The notes under the pieces: model-generated
The model's input: only the letters and a program-made list of their open reading frames with translations
Told to the model about the DNA's origin: nothing
The model's database searches: none
Made by a program: the position numbers and the translations under genes
Origin: Actinobacteria bacterium HGW-Actinobacteria-4
Lineage (GTDB): Bacteria > Actinomycetota > Actinomycetes > Actinomycetales > Demequinaceae
Reading direction: 5' to 3'
Length of the DNA: 64,000 nucleotides
Assembly: GCA_002841315.1 (NCBI GenBank)
Contig: PHEW01000003.1
Location: forward strand, 186,001 to 250,000
Part shown: positions 55,339-63,785 of the stretch, piece after piece
Numbering within the stretch: the first letter of the stretch is position 1
How the letters are laid out: each line of letters begins with the position of its first letter

Positions 55339-56412
55339 CTACTGACTCGAGTTCAGCCATTCATCGAGGTTGTCGTCCACACCTACCCACGATTGACGCA
55401 GCTCCTCATCAGTCAGAAGGGTCTCCCGGAATGCGGCTTCGATCTCTGTATGCTCATTGCCGATTCCGGTGACTACCAGGCGTGTCCGGCGAGGGTGTCG
55501 GCCCCAACGGCCGTGGTCCCCAATGCTCAACTGACCTCCTGCGCCATCCCAGGCGCACGCCGCTGCGGGCCGGGTGGGAACCCAGAAGTGCCCTCGAGTG
55601 CGGACGGGATGGTTCGCGAGCCGCCGCAGGTTGGACTGGAGCCTGCCGGGATGCATGGCGCGCTCAGACTCGAGCACCAAGGTCCATACGCCATGAGCAT
55701 TGGGCGCTTCGGGAGCCGCGGCAACCAAGGGGTCGACGCGCGCAAGGGCCACATCGGACTGGTGCTGCTGGCTCATGACCGTGCCCACGTCCAAGGTGTC
55801 GAGCGACCGCTCCACCACGCTGCCGGGCCCCCGCAGGTGATCAATGAGCGCGAGGGCCCGCACCGCGGCATCGTCGCTCCCATGTGCCACCACCACGTCC
55901 GCGTGGGCCAGCATCGGCGCCAGCACTTCGCCCACGACGCGGTCGTCTTCCTCGACGAGCGCTAGCGCGCGGTCTTCGAGGTAGTCATCCCCCAGCGCAT
56001 CAATCTCAATCGAGCATGCATCGATCACGCACATGACCGCACTCAGGTGCGACCCGTGCAGGCGGCCTCCTCGCAGGGTCTCCTCGTGGAGCGCTCGGGC
56101 AACGGGGGAGGAGTCGGCGGTCACCGGAAGTGCCACGATCACACCTGTCCACCGGTCGAGCGCCTGGAGGCGTTGCAGGGCTGGAATGAGGTCCTCGCGA
56201 ACCGCACAGCTGAGGCACGCGTGCTCCAACTCAGAGAACTCGTCTTCGAGGATCCCGCTTGCGTCGGACACCACGCGGCGCACGCCGCGCACGGAGATGT
56301 CGTGGGTGACGATCACGATGCCGGGATCGTCCATCGCGATGCCAAAGGTGGCGGTGCCACGCAGTACCGGGTCGATGGTCGTGAGAAGCGCGATGCGCAG
56401 TGGAGAGGTCAT
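55339..56412 (-). CDS. Mrf-like COG0523 protein lacking the P-loop
   Basis: 357 residues from ATG 56412 (ATG 56418 is an alternative). COG0523 zinc-linked proteins usually start with a GTPase P-loop and have a GCxCC motif; here the N-terminus ([16 protein letters not shown]) has no P-loop and the cysteine motif is [17 protein letters not shown]. Together with the C-terminal [20 protein letters not shown] and GHFW, this pattern matches mycobacterial Mrf, which recruits the hibernation factor MPY to zinc-free ribosomes under zinc starvation. It is divergent from the zinc-free ribosomal protein cassette and upstream of znuA, with a Zur-like box on either side. Confidence 0.78.
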   Translation of the reverse strand: MTSPLRIALLTTIDPVLRGTATFGIAMDDPGIVIVTHDISVRGVRRVVSDASGILEDEFSELEHACLSCAVREDLIPALQRLQALDRWTGVIVALPVTADSSPVARALHEETLRGGRLHGSHLSAVMCVIDACSIEIDALGDDYLEDRALALVEEDDRVVGEVLAPMLAHADVVVAHGSDDAAVRALALIDHLRGPGSVVERSLDTLDVGTVMSQQHQSDVALARVDPLVAAAPEAPNAHGVWTLVLESERAMHPGRLQSNLRRLANHPVRTRGHFWVPTRPAAACAWDGAGGQLSIGDHGRWGRHPRRTRLVVTGIGNEHTEIEAAFRETLLTDEELRQSWVGVDDNLDEWLNSSQ

Positions 56413-56429
56413 GGGCATCACGATAGCAC

Positions 56430-56458
56430 TTGACGAGAACGATTATCATTACTACAGT
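56430..56458 (+). promoter_or_regulatory. Promoter of the zinc-free ribosomal protein cassette, leaderless
   Basis: TTGACG (56430-56435), 17-base spacer, TACAGT (56453-56458), then seven bases to ATG 56466. The Zur-like box fills the spacer. Confidence 0.7.
56434..56448. promoter_or_regulatory. Zur-like box between the Mrf-like gene and rpmB2
   Basis: CGAGAACGATTATCA, related to the box at znuA (TTATCA half-site identical). It sits in the spacer of the rpmB2 promoter and just upstream of a TGCTAT -10 box for the Mrf-like gene (56428-56423), so one bound repressor could shut both directions. Confidence 0.65.
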
Positions 56459-56465
56459 CGTCCGC

Positions 56466-56705
56466 ATGTCACAACAGCACTGCCAGGTCACTGGCGCCAC
56501 CCCAGGCTTTGGCCACTCCATCTCTCACTCGCACCGGCGCACCAAGCGCCGGTGGAACGTCAACATCCAGCGCAAGCGCTACTGGGTCCAGTCCCTTGGG
56601 CGCCACGTCTCGCTCAACGTCAGCGCTCGCGGGATCAAAATCATCGATCGCGACGGCATCGACACGGTGGTGGCTCGCATGCTGATCAGAGGGGAGAAGG
56701 TCTGA
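56466..56705 (+). CDS. rpmB: Ribosomal protein L28, zinc-free paralogue
   Basis: 79 residues. [21 protein letters not shown] is the L28 core. The zinc-type form has two CxxC pairs; here only one cysteine remains ([13 protein letters not shown]), so it needs no zinc. First gene of the Zur-controlled cassette; stop overlaps the next ATG. Expected to replace the zinc-bearing L28 encoded elsewhere when zinc is scarce. Confidence 0.94.
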   Translation: MSQQHCQVTGATPGFGHSISHSHRRTKRRWNVNIQRKRYWVQSLGRHVSLNVSARGIKIIDRDGIDTVVARMLIRGEKV

Positions 56706-56822
56706 TGGCCGCGCCCAAAGACATCCGTCCCAAGATCGTGCTGCGGTCCACCGGCGGTACCGGGGTTTCCTACATCACCACCAAGAATGCGCAAGCACAT
56801 CGAGTTCAAGGAGTCACGCTAA
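56705..56822 (+). pseudogene. rpmG: Ribosomal protein L33, zinc-free paralogue with internal deletion
   Basis: The frame starts as a normal L33 ([22 protein letters not shown], 28 residues), then runs into unrelated [11 protein letters not shown] and continues without a stop into rpsN. The missing C-terminal end of L33, [11 protein letters not shown] and a TAA, is present in another frame at 56787-56822, and that TAA overlaps the rpsN ATG as TAATG, the original gene junction. Compared with the usual 54-residue L33 about 16-17 middle residues (RRNDPDR...YDP) are lost, so a deletion of about 50 bases fused the remains. Function as L33 is unlikely. Confidence 0.85.
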
Positions 56823-57127
56823 TGGCAAAGAAGTCCAAGATCGCGCGCAACAAGCAGCGAGCGGTTATGGTGGAGCGCTACGCCGAGCGGCGCGCCGAGC
56901 TGAAGCGTGCGTCCGTCAACCCGCACCTGAGTGCCGATGAACGCGCCAGCGCGATGAGTGCCCTCCACTCACTGCCGCGGGATGCGAGTCCCGTTCGCGT
57001 TCGCAACCGCGACGCGCACGACGGCCGCCCGCGCGGGTTCCTGCGCGTGGCAGGCATCTCACGGGTCGCATTTCGCGAGGCAGCACACCGTGGTGAACTC
57101 CCCGGCATCACGAAATCGAGCTGGTAA
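56822..57127 (+). CDS. rpsN: Ribosomal protein S14, zinc-free long form
   Basis: 101 residues from ATG 56822 ([19 protein letters not shown] to LPGITKSSW), the long form without the CxxC zinc pairs; the usual RCxxTGRPRG site reads [17 protein letters not shown]. It has its own ribosome site, AAGGAG at 56808-56813, eight bases upstream, so it can be translated separately although the broken rpmG frame also runs into it and would give a 140-residue L33-S14 fusion. Confidence 0.93.
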   Translation: MAKKSKIARNKQRAVMVERYAERRAELKRASVNPHLSADERASAMSALHSLPRDASPVRVRNRDAHDGRPRGFLRVAGISRVAFREAAHRGELPGITKSSW

Positions 57128-57375
57128 TGAAGAAGGACATCCACCCCGCCTACGCTCCCGTGGTGTTTCGCGACAAGAGCGCGGACTTCGCCTTCCTCAC
57201 CCGCTCCACCATGACCTCCACCAAGACCATCGAGTGGGAGGACGGTGAGACCTATCCCGTGGTGGACGTCGACATCAGTTCGGCCAGCCATCCGTTCTAT
57301 ACCGGCCAGGCCAAGGTTATTGACACTGCGGGGCGCGTGGAGCGCTTCCGCCAACGATATGGAGACAAGTCATGA
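57127..57375 (+). CDS. rpmE: Ribosomal protein L31 type B, zinc-free
   Basis: 82 residues, type B L31: [47 protein letters not shown] and [18 protein letters not shown]. No cysteine, in contrast to the zinc-binding type A. ATG overlaps the rpsN stop (TAATG), and the stop overlaps the L36 ATG. Confidence 0.96.
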   Translation: MKKDIHPAYAPVVFRDKSADFAFLTRSTMTSTKTIEWEDGETYPVVDVDISSASHPFYTGQAKVIDTAGRVERFRQRYGDKS

Positions 57376-57494
57376 AAGTTCGCGCGTCCCTGAAGTCCTT
57401 GGCCAAACGCGAGGGATCCATCGTGGTCCGGCGCCACGGCAAGATCTTCGTCATCAACAAGCGCAACCCGCGCTTCAAGGCTCGTCAGGGGTAG
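57372..57494 (+). CDS. rpmJ: Ribosomal protein L36, zinc-free
   Basis: Short 40-residue gene: [20 protein letters not shown] at the start and [14 protein letters not shown] at the end. The three Cys and one His that bind zinc in the common 37-residue form are lost (LAKREGS for ICDKCK, INKRNPR for CENPRH). Overlaps L31 by four bases. Confidence 0.94.
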   Translation: MKVRASLKSLAKREGSIVVRRHGKIFVINKRNPRFKARQG

Positions 57495-57497
57495 TCC

Positions 57498-57674
57498 ATG
57501 GCCGTTCCCAAACGGAAGATGTCTCGCTCGAACACCCGCTCACGAAGGTCGCAATGGAAAACCGAAGCGCCGACGCTGGTGCCAGTGGTCGTGGACGGTG
57601 TCACGTATCGTGTTCCTCGCGCCCTAGTGCGCGCAGTGCAACGCGGGTACATCACACCCGATGCAGTGCAGTAA
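57498..57674 (+). CDS. rpmF: Ribosomal protein L32, zinc-free
   Basis: 58 residues, [20 protein letters not shown] at the N-terminus as in all bacterial L32, but the C-terminal half ([19 protein letters not shown]) has no cysteine, whereas the zinc form has two CxxC pairs. Three bases after L36. Last clear member of the cassette. Confidence 0.93.
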   Translation: MAVPKRKMSRSNTRSRRSQWKTEAPTLVPVVVDGVTYRVPRALVRAVQRGYITPDAVQ

Positions 57675-57728
57675 CTTAGCGAGTTCAACCGGCGTGTGAT
57701 GCGCCAACCAACCAGAAGGAGATTCCAC

Positions 57729-58010
57729 ATGGCCATTGGCCGCCCCGAACTTGAAGCAAAGATCGCAGATTCGACCGGACTTGCTCGCACGCAGGTCGCC
57801 GAGGTCCTGAAGTCGCTTGAGCAGGAAATCACTGCCGCGCTCGTCGCTGGCGACTCGGTCCGTCTGCCCGGATTCCTCACGCTTGAGACCTCGATGCGCG
57901 CCGCACGCGAGGGCCGCAACCCCAGCACCGGCGAAGCGCTGCACATCCCCGCCGCCCGCGTGGTGAAGGTCTCCGCTGGAGCCCCCTTGAAGAAGGCCGT
58001 CAAGGGCTAA
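57729..58010 (+). CDS. hup: HU-family DNA-binding protein
   Basis: 93 residues. [40 protein letters not shown] and [20 protein letters not shown] follow the HU/IHF fold, including the beta-arm Pro-containing GRNPSTGE tip. AAGGAG precedes the ATG by seven bases. It is 55 bases after L32, so it could be part of the zinc cassette or stand alone; a strong terminator follows. Confidence 0.92.
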   Translation: MAIGRPELEAKIADSTGLARTQVAEVLKSLEQEITAALVAGDSVRLPGFLTLETSMRAAREGRNPSTGEALHIPAARVVKVSAGAPLKKAVKG

Positions 58011-58028
58011 TCACGCCCCTGCGCACCG

Positions 58029-58067
58029 ACGGCGCCGCTACGGTTCACCACGAACCGGCGGCGCCGT
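58029..58067 (+). terminator. Strong hairpin terminator after hup
   Basis: ACGGCGCCGC pairs perfectly with GCGGCGCCGT (58058-58067); inside, CGGTTC pairs with GAACCG around an ACCAC loop. The 16 pairs end in TTGCTGTG, a weak T tract. It separates the zinc/hup region from glyS. Confidence 0.75.
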
Positions 58068-58146
58068 TGCTGTGTGTGCCGCACGTGTGCGCGGTATCGC
58101 GCCGATAGACTGTGCGCAGCATCCACACACCCTCAAGGAGTACCCG

Positions 58147-59532
58147 GTGGCAGACACCAGCCGTCTCGACAACGTCATCTCGCTCGCCAAACGGCGCGGA
58201 TTCGTCTTCCCGTGCGGGGAGATCTACGGCGGCACCCGCTCGGCATGGGACTACGGGCCGTTGGGCGTTGAGCTCAAGGAAAACATCAAGCGCCAGTGGT
58301 GGCGCGCCATGGTCAACTCCCGAGACGACATCGTAGGGCTCGACTCCTCGGTGATCTTGCCCCCGGCCGTGTGGGAAGCATCGGGCCACCTGAAGGCCTT
58401 CGTAGACCCGCTGGTCGAGTGCACCGAGTGCCACAAGCGCTACCGCGAGGACCACCTGCTTGAGGAGTTCGAAGAGAAGAAGGGCCGCCCCGCAGAGAAC
58501 GGTCTCGCAGACATCGCCTGCGTGAACTGCGGGGCTCGCGGCAAGTTCACCGAGCCGCGCAACTTCAACGGCCTGCTCAAGACCTACCTTGGCGCCGCCG
58601 CCGACGAGTCCGGGCTGCATTATTTGCGCCCCGAGACTGCGCAGGGCATCTTCGTCAACTTCGCAAACGTCCTGAGCGCCGCGCGCATGAAGCCGCCCTT
58701 TGGCATCGCGCAGATCGGCAAGAGCTTCCGCAACGAGATCACGCCCGGAAACTTCATCTTCCGCACCCGCGAGTTCGAGCAGATGGAGATGGAGTTCTTC
58801 GTGGAGCCCGGCACCGACGTCGAGTGGCACGAGTACTGGCTCGAAGAGCGCATGAACTGGTACGTGGACCTAGGCCTCAGCCGCGACAACCTGCGCCTGT
58901 ACGACCACCCTCAGGAGAAGCTCTCGCACTACTCGACGCGTACTGCTGATATTGAATACCGCTTTGGCTTCCAGGGTTCTGAGTGGGGTGAGCTTGAGGG
59001 CATCGCAAACCGCACTGACTTTGACCTCAAGACCCACACCGAGCACTCCGGCAAGGACCTCAGTTACTTTGACCCCGTGAAGAACGAGCGCTGGGTGCCC
59101 TACGTGATCGAGCCTGCAGCAGGCCTGACGCGCTCGCTCATGGCATTCCTGGTCGAGGCCTACGCCGAAGACGAGGCGCCCAACACTAAGGGCGGTGTGG
59201 ACAAGCGCACCGTGCTCCGGCTCGACCATCGACTCGCTCCTGTCAAGGCCGCAGTGCTCCCGCTGTCCAAGTCCGATGACCTCCAGCCCATCGCACGCAA
59301 CCTCGCGAAGGAACTGCGCGGCTCCTGGAACGTTGACTATGACGAGACCCAAGCAATCGGCAAGCGGTACCGCCGTCAAGATGAGATCGGCACCCCGTAC
59401 TGCATCACCGTCGACTTCGACACGCTGGAGGACCAGGCAGTGACTGTCCGCGATCGCGACACCATGCAGCAAGAGCGCGTGGCACTGAGCCAGGTTCAGG
59501 GCTACCTCGCCACCCGGTTGATCGGCGCGTAG
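58147..59532 (+). CDS. glyS: Glycyl-tRNA synthetase
   Basis: 461 residues from GTG 58147, six bases after AAGGAG. Class II enzyme of the homodimeric (eukaryote-like) type: [22 protein letters not shown]; a zinc site CTECHKRY...CVNCGARG; motif 2 region [18 protein letters not shown] with EMEFF; motif 3 [15 protein letters not shown]-terminal anticodon domain. A TAGACT -10 box lies at 58104-58109. Confidence 0.97.
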   Translation: MADTSRLDNVISLAKRRGFVFPCGEIYGGTRSAWDYGPLGVELKENIKRQWWRAMVNSRDDIVGLDSSVILPPAVWEASGHLKAFVDPLVECTECHKRYREDHLLEEFEEKKGRPAENGLADIACVNCGARGKFTEPRNFNGLLKTYLGAAADESGLHYLRPETAQGIFVNFANVLSAARMKPPFGIAQIGKSFRNEITPGNFIFRTREFEQMEMEFFVEPGTDVEWHEYWLEERMNWYVDLGLSRDNLRLYDHPQEKLSHYSTRTADIEYRFGFQGSEWGELEGIANRTDFDLKTHTEHSGKDLSYFDPVKNERWVPYVIEPAAGLTRSLMAFLVEAYAEDEAPNTKGGVDKRTVLRLDHRLAPVKAAVLPLSKSDDLQPIARNLAKELRGSWNVDYDETQAIGKRYRRQDEIGTPYCITVDFDTLEDQAVTVRDRDTMQQERVALSQVQGYLATRLIGA

Positions 59533-59539
59533 GCGCGTC

Positions 59540-60706
59540 GTGGGCGCGGGACACTCTCACGGAGGCATGACGGATCGCCCTCGCGCAAGCGAGAGGACAT
59601 CCGTCATTCTTGCGATCATCGTGGGAGTGGTTGTGTTCATCACGCTCCTCGGCGCAGCGATGACGTGGCCTGAGAACGACAATTTCCGCGGCACCCTGCC
59701 CACCATCGACCCCGGTGCGCGATGGCTGAGTGCAGAAGTGGTCGAGGTTCAAGGGCTCGACGCCTTCACCGGGATCATCAGAGGTGAAGAGGAACGTGGC
59801 GCGGTCCAGATGATCTCGACCGGGGACCCTTCGCTAGACATTAACCCCGGCGACCGCGTGCGCTTGATGGAGTTGGAGAGCGGCGAGATCGTGTTCGTCG
59901 ACTTCGAGCGCGACAGCCCGCTGCTCTTTCTGTTCATCGTCTACGTGGTCTTGGTGATTTCCGTCGCGTGGTGGCGCGGCGTGGGGGCACTCCTGGGGCT
60001 GGCGCTCGCATTCGGCATCGTGATCTTCTACACCGTGCCAGCCCTGTTCGACGGCGCGAACCCGCTCGTCACCGGGCTTGTGACTGGCTCTGGGGCGCTG
60101 TTCATGTTGCTCTACATTGCGCACGGCCCCAATGCGCGCACCACCACTGCGTATCTAGGGACGCTCGCGGGCCTTGCCGTCACCGCCGTGCTCGCATGGT
60201 GGGCTGTGCGCGAGTCTAAACTCGTGGGGCTGTGGAGCGAAGAGGGTATCCACCTCGAGTTCTGGTACCGCGACGTCTCGCTCACCGGGTTGGTGTTGTG
60301 CGGTGTGATCTTGGCCGGACTGGGAGTCCTGAACGATGTCACGGTCACCCAAGCATCGGCCGTCTGGGAACTGCGGTCAGCCCGCCCCGACATCTCCCGT
60401 CTTGAGCTGTTCTCCCGTGGCATGCGCATTGGGCGTGACCACATTGCCTCGACCGTGTACACCATCGCCTTTGCGTACGTGGGTGCGGCGCTGCCAACAA
60501 TCATGTTTGTGTCGCTCTACGACGCCTCCGTTGGATCGACCTTGACGTCCGCGGATATTGCCGAAGAGATAGTGAGGACCCTCGTGGGGTCCATCGGCCT
60601 GGTGCTCGCGGTGCCGTTGACCACGCTGATTGGCGCGATTGTGGTGAGCGAGAACGCGATCAAGGTGGTGGAGAAGGCGCCGGCACAGGACGTCGGCGCT
60701 CCCTGA
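59540..60706 (+). CDS. YibE/F-like membrane protein
   Basis: 388 residues from GTG 59540, seven bases after glyS. One N-terminal helix (23-42), an outside domain (50-120), then about seven helices. ILAGLGVLNDVTVTQASAVWEL is the signature of the YibE/F family. The N-terminus MGAGHSHGGM is His-rich as in other members. Transport role suspected in the literature for the family; substrate unknown. Confidence 0.9.
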   Translation: MGAGHSHGGMTDRPRASERTSVILAIIVGVVVFITLLGAAMTWPENDNFRGTLPTIDPGARWLSAEVVEVQGLDAFTGIIRGEEERGAVQMISTGDPSLDINPGDRVRLMELESGEIVFVDFERDSPLLFLFIVYVVLVISVAWWRGVGALLGLALAFGIVIFYTVPALFDGANPLVTGLVTGSGALFMLLYIAHGPNARTTTAYLGTLAGLAVTAVLAWWAVRESKLVGLWSEEGIHLEFWYRDVSLTGLVLCGVILAGLGVLNDVTVTQASAVWELRSARPDISRLELFSRGMRIGRDHIASTVYTIAFAYVGAALPTIMFVSLYDASVGSTLTSADIAEEIVRTLVGSIGLVLAVPLTTLIGAIVVSENAIKVVEKAPAQDVGAP

Positions 60707-60720
60707 CGCGTCCTACGCGA

Positions 60721-61320
60721 CTAGCGTGCGTACGCGCGCAGGAATGCTGCGACCGAGTGATCGACGTGAGCGGTGATATCGGACGGCGACATGTGAGCGC
60801 CCTGAACCATGAGCGCGCGGTCGAGCGCCGCGCCGAGCAACGTGTAGGCGAGTACGAGAGCAGCGGCGTTGGGGTCAGGCACACGTAGTTCGCCTCGCGA
60901 ATCCGCCTCGCGTAGCGCGCGGGCCAGAAGTTCGGTGGTGCGACCCGGTCCGTGACTCCAGAAGCGCGTCACGAGTTCGGGAAATCGCGGAGCCTCGGCG
61001 ATGGCGAGACGGCGCAACTGGATCACGCTCGGTTGCAACACGCCCGTCACGAGGCGATTGCCGAACTCAATGAGACGGTCCTCGACGGGGGAGTCGGAGA
61101 AGAGGGGCTCCTCAAGCGCCGCCAGGATGACGGTCGAGCGCGCCGTGATGGACTCGATGACCTCGCTGAAGAGATGTTCTTTGTCCCGGAAGTTGTTGTA
61201 GACGGTGGTCTTGGCAACGTTGCTGGCAGCGGCGACGTCATCGAGGGTGGTCGCGTCGTAGCCGCGCTCGAGGAAGAGTGTACGAGCGCTGGTCAGGATT
61301 GCTTCAGTCTTGCGGGCCAT
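60721..61320 (-). CDS. TetR family transcriptional repressor
   Basis: 199 residues from ATG 61320 with a GGGGGA ribosome site. N-terminal helix-turn-helix: ILTSARTLFLERGYDATTLDDVAAA, split over residues 9-33, then NVAKTTVYNNFRDKEHLF; the rest resembles the AcrR-type C-terminal domain (AIAEAPRFPELVTRFW). It faces the DUF998 gene across 91 bases holding two operator-like palindromes, so it probably controls itself and that operon. Ligand unknown. Confidence 0.92.
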   Translation of the reverse strand: MARKTEAILTSARTLFLERGYDATTLDDVAAASNVAKTTVYNNFRDKEHLFSEVIESITARSTVILAALEEPLFSDSPVEDRLIEFGNRLVTGVLQPSVIQLRRLAIAEAPRFPELVTRFWSHGPGRTTELLARALREADSRGELRVPDPNAAALVLAYTLLGAALDRALMVQGAHMSPSDITAHVDHSVAAFLRAYAR

Positions 61321-61331
61321 GGATTTCCCCC

Positions 61332-61360
61332 TTGACATGAACTGTACCGGCCAGTAGCGT
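61332..61360 (+). promoter_or_regulatory. Promoter of the DUF998 operon
   Basis: TTGACA (61332-61337), 17-base spacer, TAGCGT (61355-61360). The spacer and -10 box lie within the first operator-like palindrome. Confidence 0.6.
61341..61360. promoter_or_regulatory. TetR operator candidate 1
   Basis: ACTGTACCGGCCAGTAGCGT, an imperfect 20-base palindrome that shares its left half (ACTGTAC) with operator 2. It covers the promoter spacer and -10 box on the plus strand and lies just before the TetR gene; ACTGTA read on the minus strand is a TACAGT -10 box for tetR. Confidence 0.65.
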
Positions 61361-61369
61361 CTTTCTCAT

Positions 61370-61394
61370 ACTGTACTGGTCGGTCCAGTACAGT
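61370..61394. promoter_or_regulatory. TetR operator candidate 2
   Basis: ACTGTACTGG-TCGGT-CCAGTACAGT, a perfect ten-base inverted repeat with a five-base spacer, between the promoter and the start of the DUF998 gene. It may hold two overlapping dimer sites. Confidence 0.75.
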
Positions 61395-61411
61395 TCTAGA
61401 GAGGAGTCCCC

Positions 61412-62104
61412 ATGTCAACTACTACCGCCCCGAGCGCTCCGTCCACCAATGACGTAGACGAGTGCCCGCCAGAAACTCGCATCACCAAGTCCCTCTTGGG
61501 CTACGGAATCATCGCCGGGCCGTTCTATGTGATTGCGTCCTTGACCCAGGCGCTACTGCGCGAAGGCTTCGACCTGTCTCGGCACAGTTGGAGTCTGCTC
61601 GCCAATGGCGCGCTGGGCTGGGTCCACGTTATGGTTCTCATCCTCACGGGGCTGATGGTCACTGCAGCGGCCGTGGGCGTGAGTCGTCAGCTGCGGTCCC
61701 GGATCGCCGGGGTTGCGCTCGGAGTCTATGGAGCGGGGATGGTTGGCGCGGGGATCTTTCCTGCCGACCCCGCAGATGGCTTCCCGGTGGGAACACCCGC
61801 AGGAATGCCTGACGTGACGACATTGGGCCTGCTCCACTTTGCCTTTGGCGGCGTGGGGTTCCTCGCATTCACGGTGGCATGCGCCGTGATCGCGCGCGGC
61901 TACTTCAAGGCCCGCGACACCCGTTGGGCAGCCTTCTCGCTCGCGACCGGCGTGATCTTCTTCGCGGCCTTCGCCGGTCTCGCAAGCGGCGGCACCGGCC
62001 CACTAGTGTTGGCATTTGTCGCTGCGGTGGTGCTCGCCTGGAGCTGGTTGACGGCGCTCAATCTGCGCTTGTTCCGAGACGCCGTGGCGATGCGAGCGTC
62101 ATGA
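61412..62104 (+). CDS. DUF998 membrane protein
   Basis: 230 residues, about six helices. GYGIIAGPFYVIASLTQALL and FDLSRHSWSLLANGALGWVH fit the DUF998 family; PADPADGFPVGTPAG forms a conserved loop near residue 120. GAGGAG precedes the ATG by five bases. Overlaps the following gene as ATGA. Under likely TetR control; function unknown. Confidence 0.9.
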   Translation: MSTTTAPSAPSTNDVDECPPETRITKSLLGYGIIAGPFYVIASLTQALLREGFDLSRHSWSLLANGALGWVHVMVLILTGLMVTAAAVGVSRQLRSRIAGVALGVYGAGMVGAGIFPADPADGFPVGTPAGMPDVTTLGLLHFAFGGVGFLAFTVACAVIARGYFKARDTRWAAFSLATGVIFFAAFAGLASGGTGPLVLAFVAAVVLAWSWLTALNLRLFRDAVAMRAS

Positions 62105-62547
62105 GCGTCACTTGGGAAGCTACCGTTCGGCTCGACGGTAAGACGGCCACGGGGATCGTGGTTCCCGAGCACGTGGTCGCTGAACTCGGCGGTGGCAGGC
62201 GTATCGCTGTTCAGGTGGGGATTGGCTCAGTGACGTACCCGAGCACCATCGCCTACATGGGCGGGGTCGCCAAGGTCCCGGTGAGCGCCCAGGTGCGTGA
62301 GGACGCGGGCATCGCGGCCGGTGACACGGTGATGGTGACGTTGACTCCTGACACGGCGCCGCGCACCGTCGACGTGCCGGCGGATCTGGTGCGTGCACTC
62401 GCGGAGAAGCCCGGTTGCGCAGACCGGTTTGGGGCGCTGTCCTATAGCAACCAGCGCAGGCACGTGCTCGCGGTCACGGGCGCACGCACCGCCGAGACTC
62501 GAGGGCGGCGCATCGAGAAAGTCGTGGCCGAGATGTCAGAGTCCTAG
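62101..62547 (+). CDS. DUF1905/YdeI-type protein
   Basis: 148 residues, soluble. N-terminal DUF1905 barrel (WEATVRLDGKTATGIVVPE, VAVKVT-like IAVQVGIGSVTYPSTI) and a C-terminal YdeI/OmpD-associated helical part (ALAEKPGCADRFGALSYSNQ and RRHVLAV). Often found alone beside TetR genes; function unknown. Co-translated with the DUF998 gene. Confidence 0.87.
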   Translation: MSVTWEATVRLDGKTATGIVVPEHVVAELGGGRRIAVQVGIGSVTYPSTIAYMGGVAKVPVSAQVREDAGIAAGDTVMVTLTPDTAPRTVDVPADLVRALAEKPGCADRFGALSYSNQRRHVLAVTGARTAETRGRRIEKVVAEMSES

Positions 62548-62577
62548 CCCACGCAACGCCGCGCGCGGCGTGTCAGG

Positions 62578-62583
62578 GACAAT
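62578..62583 (+). promoter_or_regulatory. dusB -10 box, leaderless
   Basis: GACAAT ends seven bases before ATG 62591, which supports that start over the in-frame ATG at 62582 that overlaps the box. Confidence 0.35.
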
Positions 62584-62590
62584 GGTTGCT

Positions 62591-63766
62591 ATGACCACCA
62601 CCGCCCAGGCCGCCGCGCGCGTGCTGCCGCCGCTCAGCATCGGCCCCATTACCGTGGACACCCCTGTGGTGTTGGCGCCCATGGCGGGGATCACCAACGC
62701 GGCGTTCCGGCGGTTGTGCCGCGAACACGGCGGTGGGCTCTATGTGGCCGAGATGGTGACGTCGAGGGCGCTCGTCGAGCGCACGCCAGAGTCGATGCGG
62801 ATCATTCATCATGACGCCGACGAAAAACCCAGGTCCGTGCAGGTCTACGGCGTGGATCCCGCGACCATTGGGGCTGCCGTCCGCATGTTGGTGCAGGAGG
62901 ACCTCGCGGATCACATCGACATGAACTTCGGTTGCCCCGTGCCTAAGGTGACGCGCAAAGGCGGGGGAGCGGTGTTGCCGTGGAAGCGGGACCTGTTCCA
63001 GCAGATTGTGCGCGCGGCGGTGCGCGAGGCGTCTCCGTATGACGTGCCGGTCACGGTGAAGATGCGCAAGGGAATCGACGACCAGCACCTGACCTACCTG
63101 GACGCCGGCGTGATGGCGGAGGGCGAGGGCGTGGCGGCGGTGGCGCTCCACGCGCGCACTGCGGCCGACTACTACTCCGGCACCGCCGACTGGGAGGCGA
63201 TCGCTCGCCTCAAGGAGGCGGTGAAGACGATTCCGGTGTTGGGGAACGGAGATATTTGGGCAGCCGAGGACGCCGTGGAAATGGTCCGCCAGACCGGGTG
63301 TGACGGCGTCGTCGTGGGGCGCGGGTGCCAAGGGCGGCCGTGGCTGTTCGCTGACCTGCAGGCTGCGTTTGAGGGACGCCCGGATCGCGTGCGCCCTGGG
63401 CTGCGCGTGGTGGCGGAGACCGTCTACCGGCACGGCGAGCTGATGGTCGCGTTCTACGCAGGCGACGAGGCGAAGGCTATGCGAGAGATACGCAAGCATA
63501 TGGCTTGGTATTTCAAGGGTTACGAGGTGGGCGGCGAGCTGCGCCGGGCACTCGGGCTGGTGGAGACGCTCGCGCAACTGCGCGCGCTGCTGGACTCGCT
63601 GAACCTCGATGCTCCGTACCCAGGCACGGGCGCCGAGGGCGCGCGCGGGCGCCAGGGCACGCCCAAGACCCCGACAGTCCCCGACGGCTGGCTGGACTCG
63701 CGGGACATCACCCCGGAGATCGAGGAACGCCTCCGCGAGGCGGAGCTCAGCGTATCCGGAGGGTAG
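62591..63766 (+). CDS. dusB: tRNA-dihydrouridine synthase
   Basis: 391-residue FMN enzyme that reduces uridine in tRNA. APMAGITNAAFRRLCREHGG at the N-terminus, the catalytic Cys in DMNFGCPVPKVTRKGGG, HARTAADYYSG and FMN phosphate site GCDGVVVGRGCQGRPWLF. The C-terminal helical domain contains EIRKHMAWYFKGY. An insertion rich in Gly/Pro near residue 345 is peculiar to high-GC forms. Confidence 0.95.
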   Translation: MTTTAQAAARVLPPLSIGPITVDTPVVLAPMAGITNAAFRRLCREHGGGLYVAEMVTSRALVERTPESMRIIHHDADEKPRSVQVYGVDPATIGAAVRMLVQEDLADHIDMNFGCPVPKVTRKGGGAVLPWKRDLFQQIVRAAVREASPYDVPVTVKMRKGIDDQHLTYLDAGVMAEGEGVAAVALHARTAADYYSGTADWEAIARLKEAVKTIPVLGNGDIWAAEDAVEMVRQTGCDGVVVGRGCQGRPWLFADLQAAFEGRPDRVRPGLRVVAETVYRHGELMVAFYAGDEAKAMREIRKHMAWYFKGYEVGGELRRALGLVETLAQLRALLDSLNLDAPYPGTGAEGARGRQGTPKTPTVPDGWLDSRDITPEIEERLREAELSVSGG

Positions 63767-63785
63767 GCACGCTACTGTCGTCTTC

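Noticed and set aside
56783..56822. Programmed frameshifting in rpmG
   Set aside because: A shift at KN could reach the true C-terminal end, but the middle 16-17 residues of L33 would still be absent, so a deletion explains the data better.
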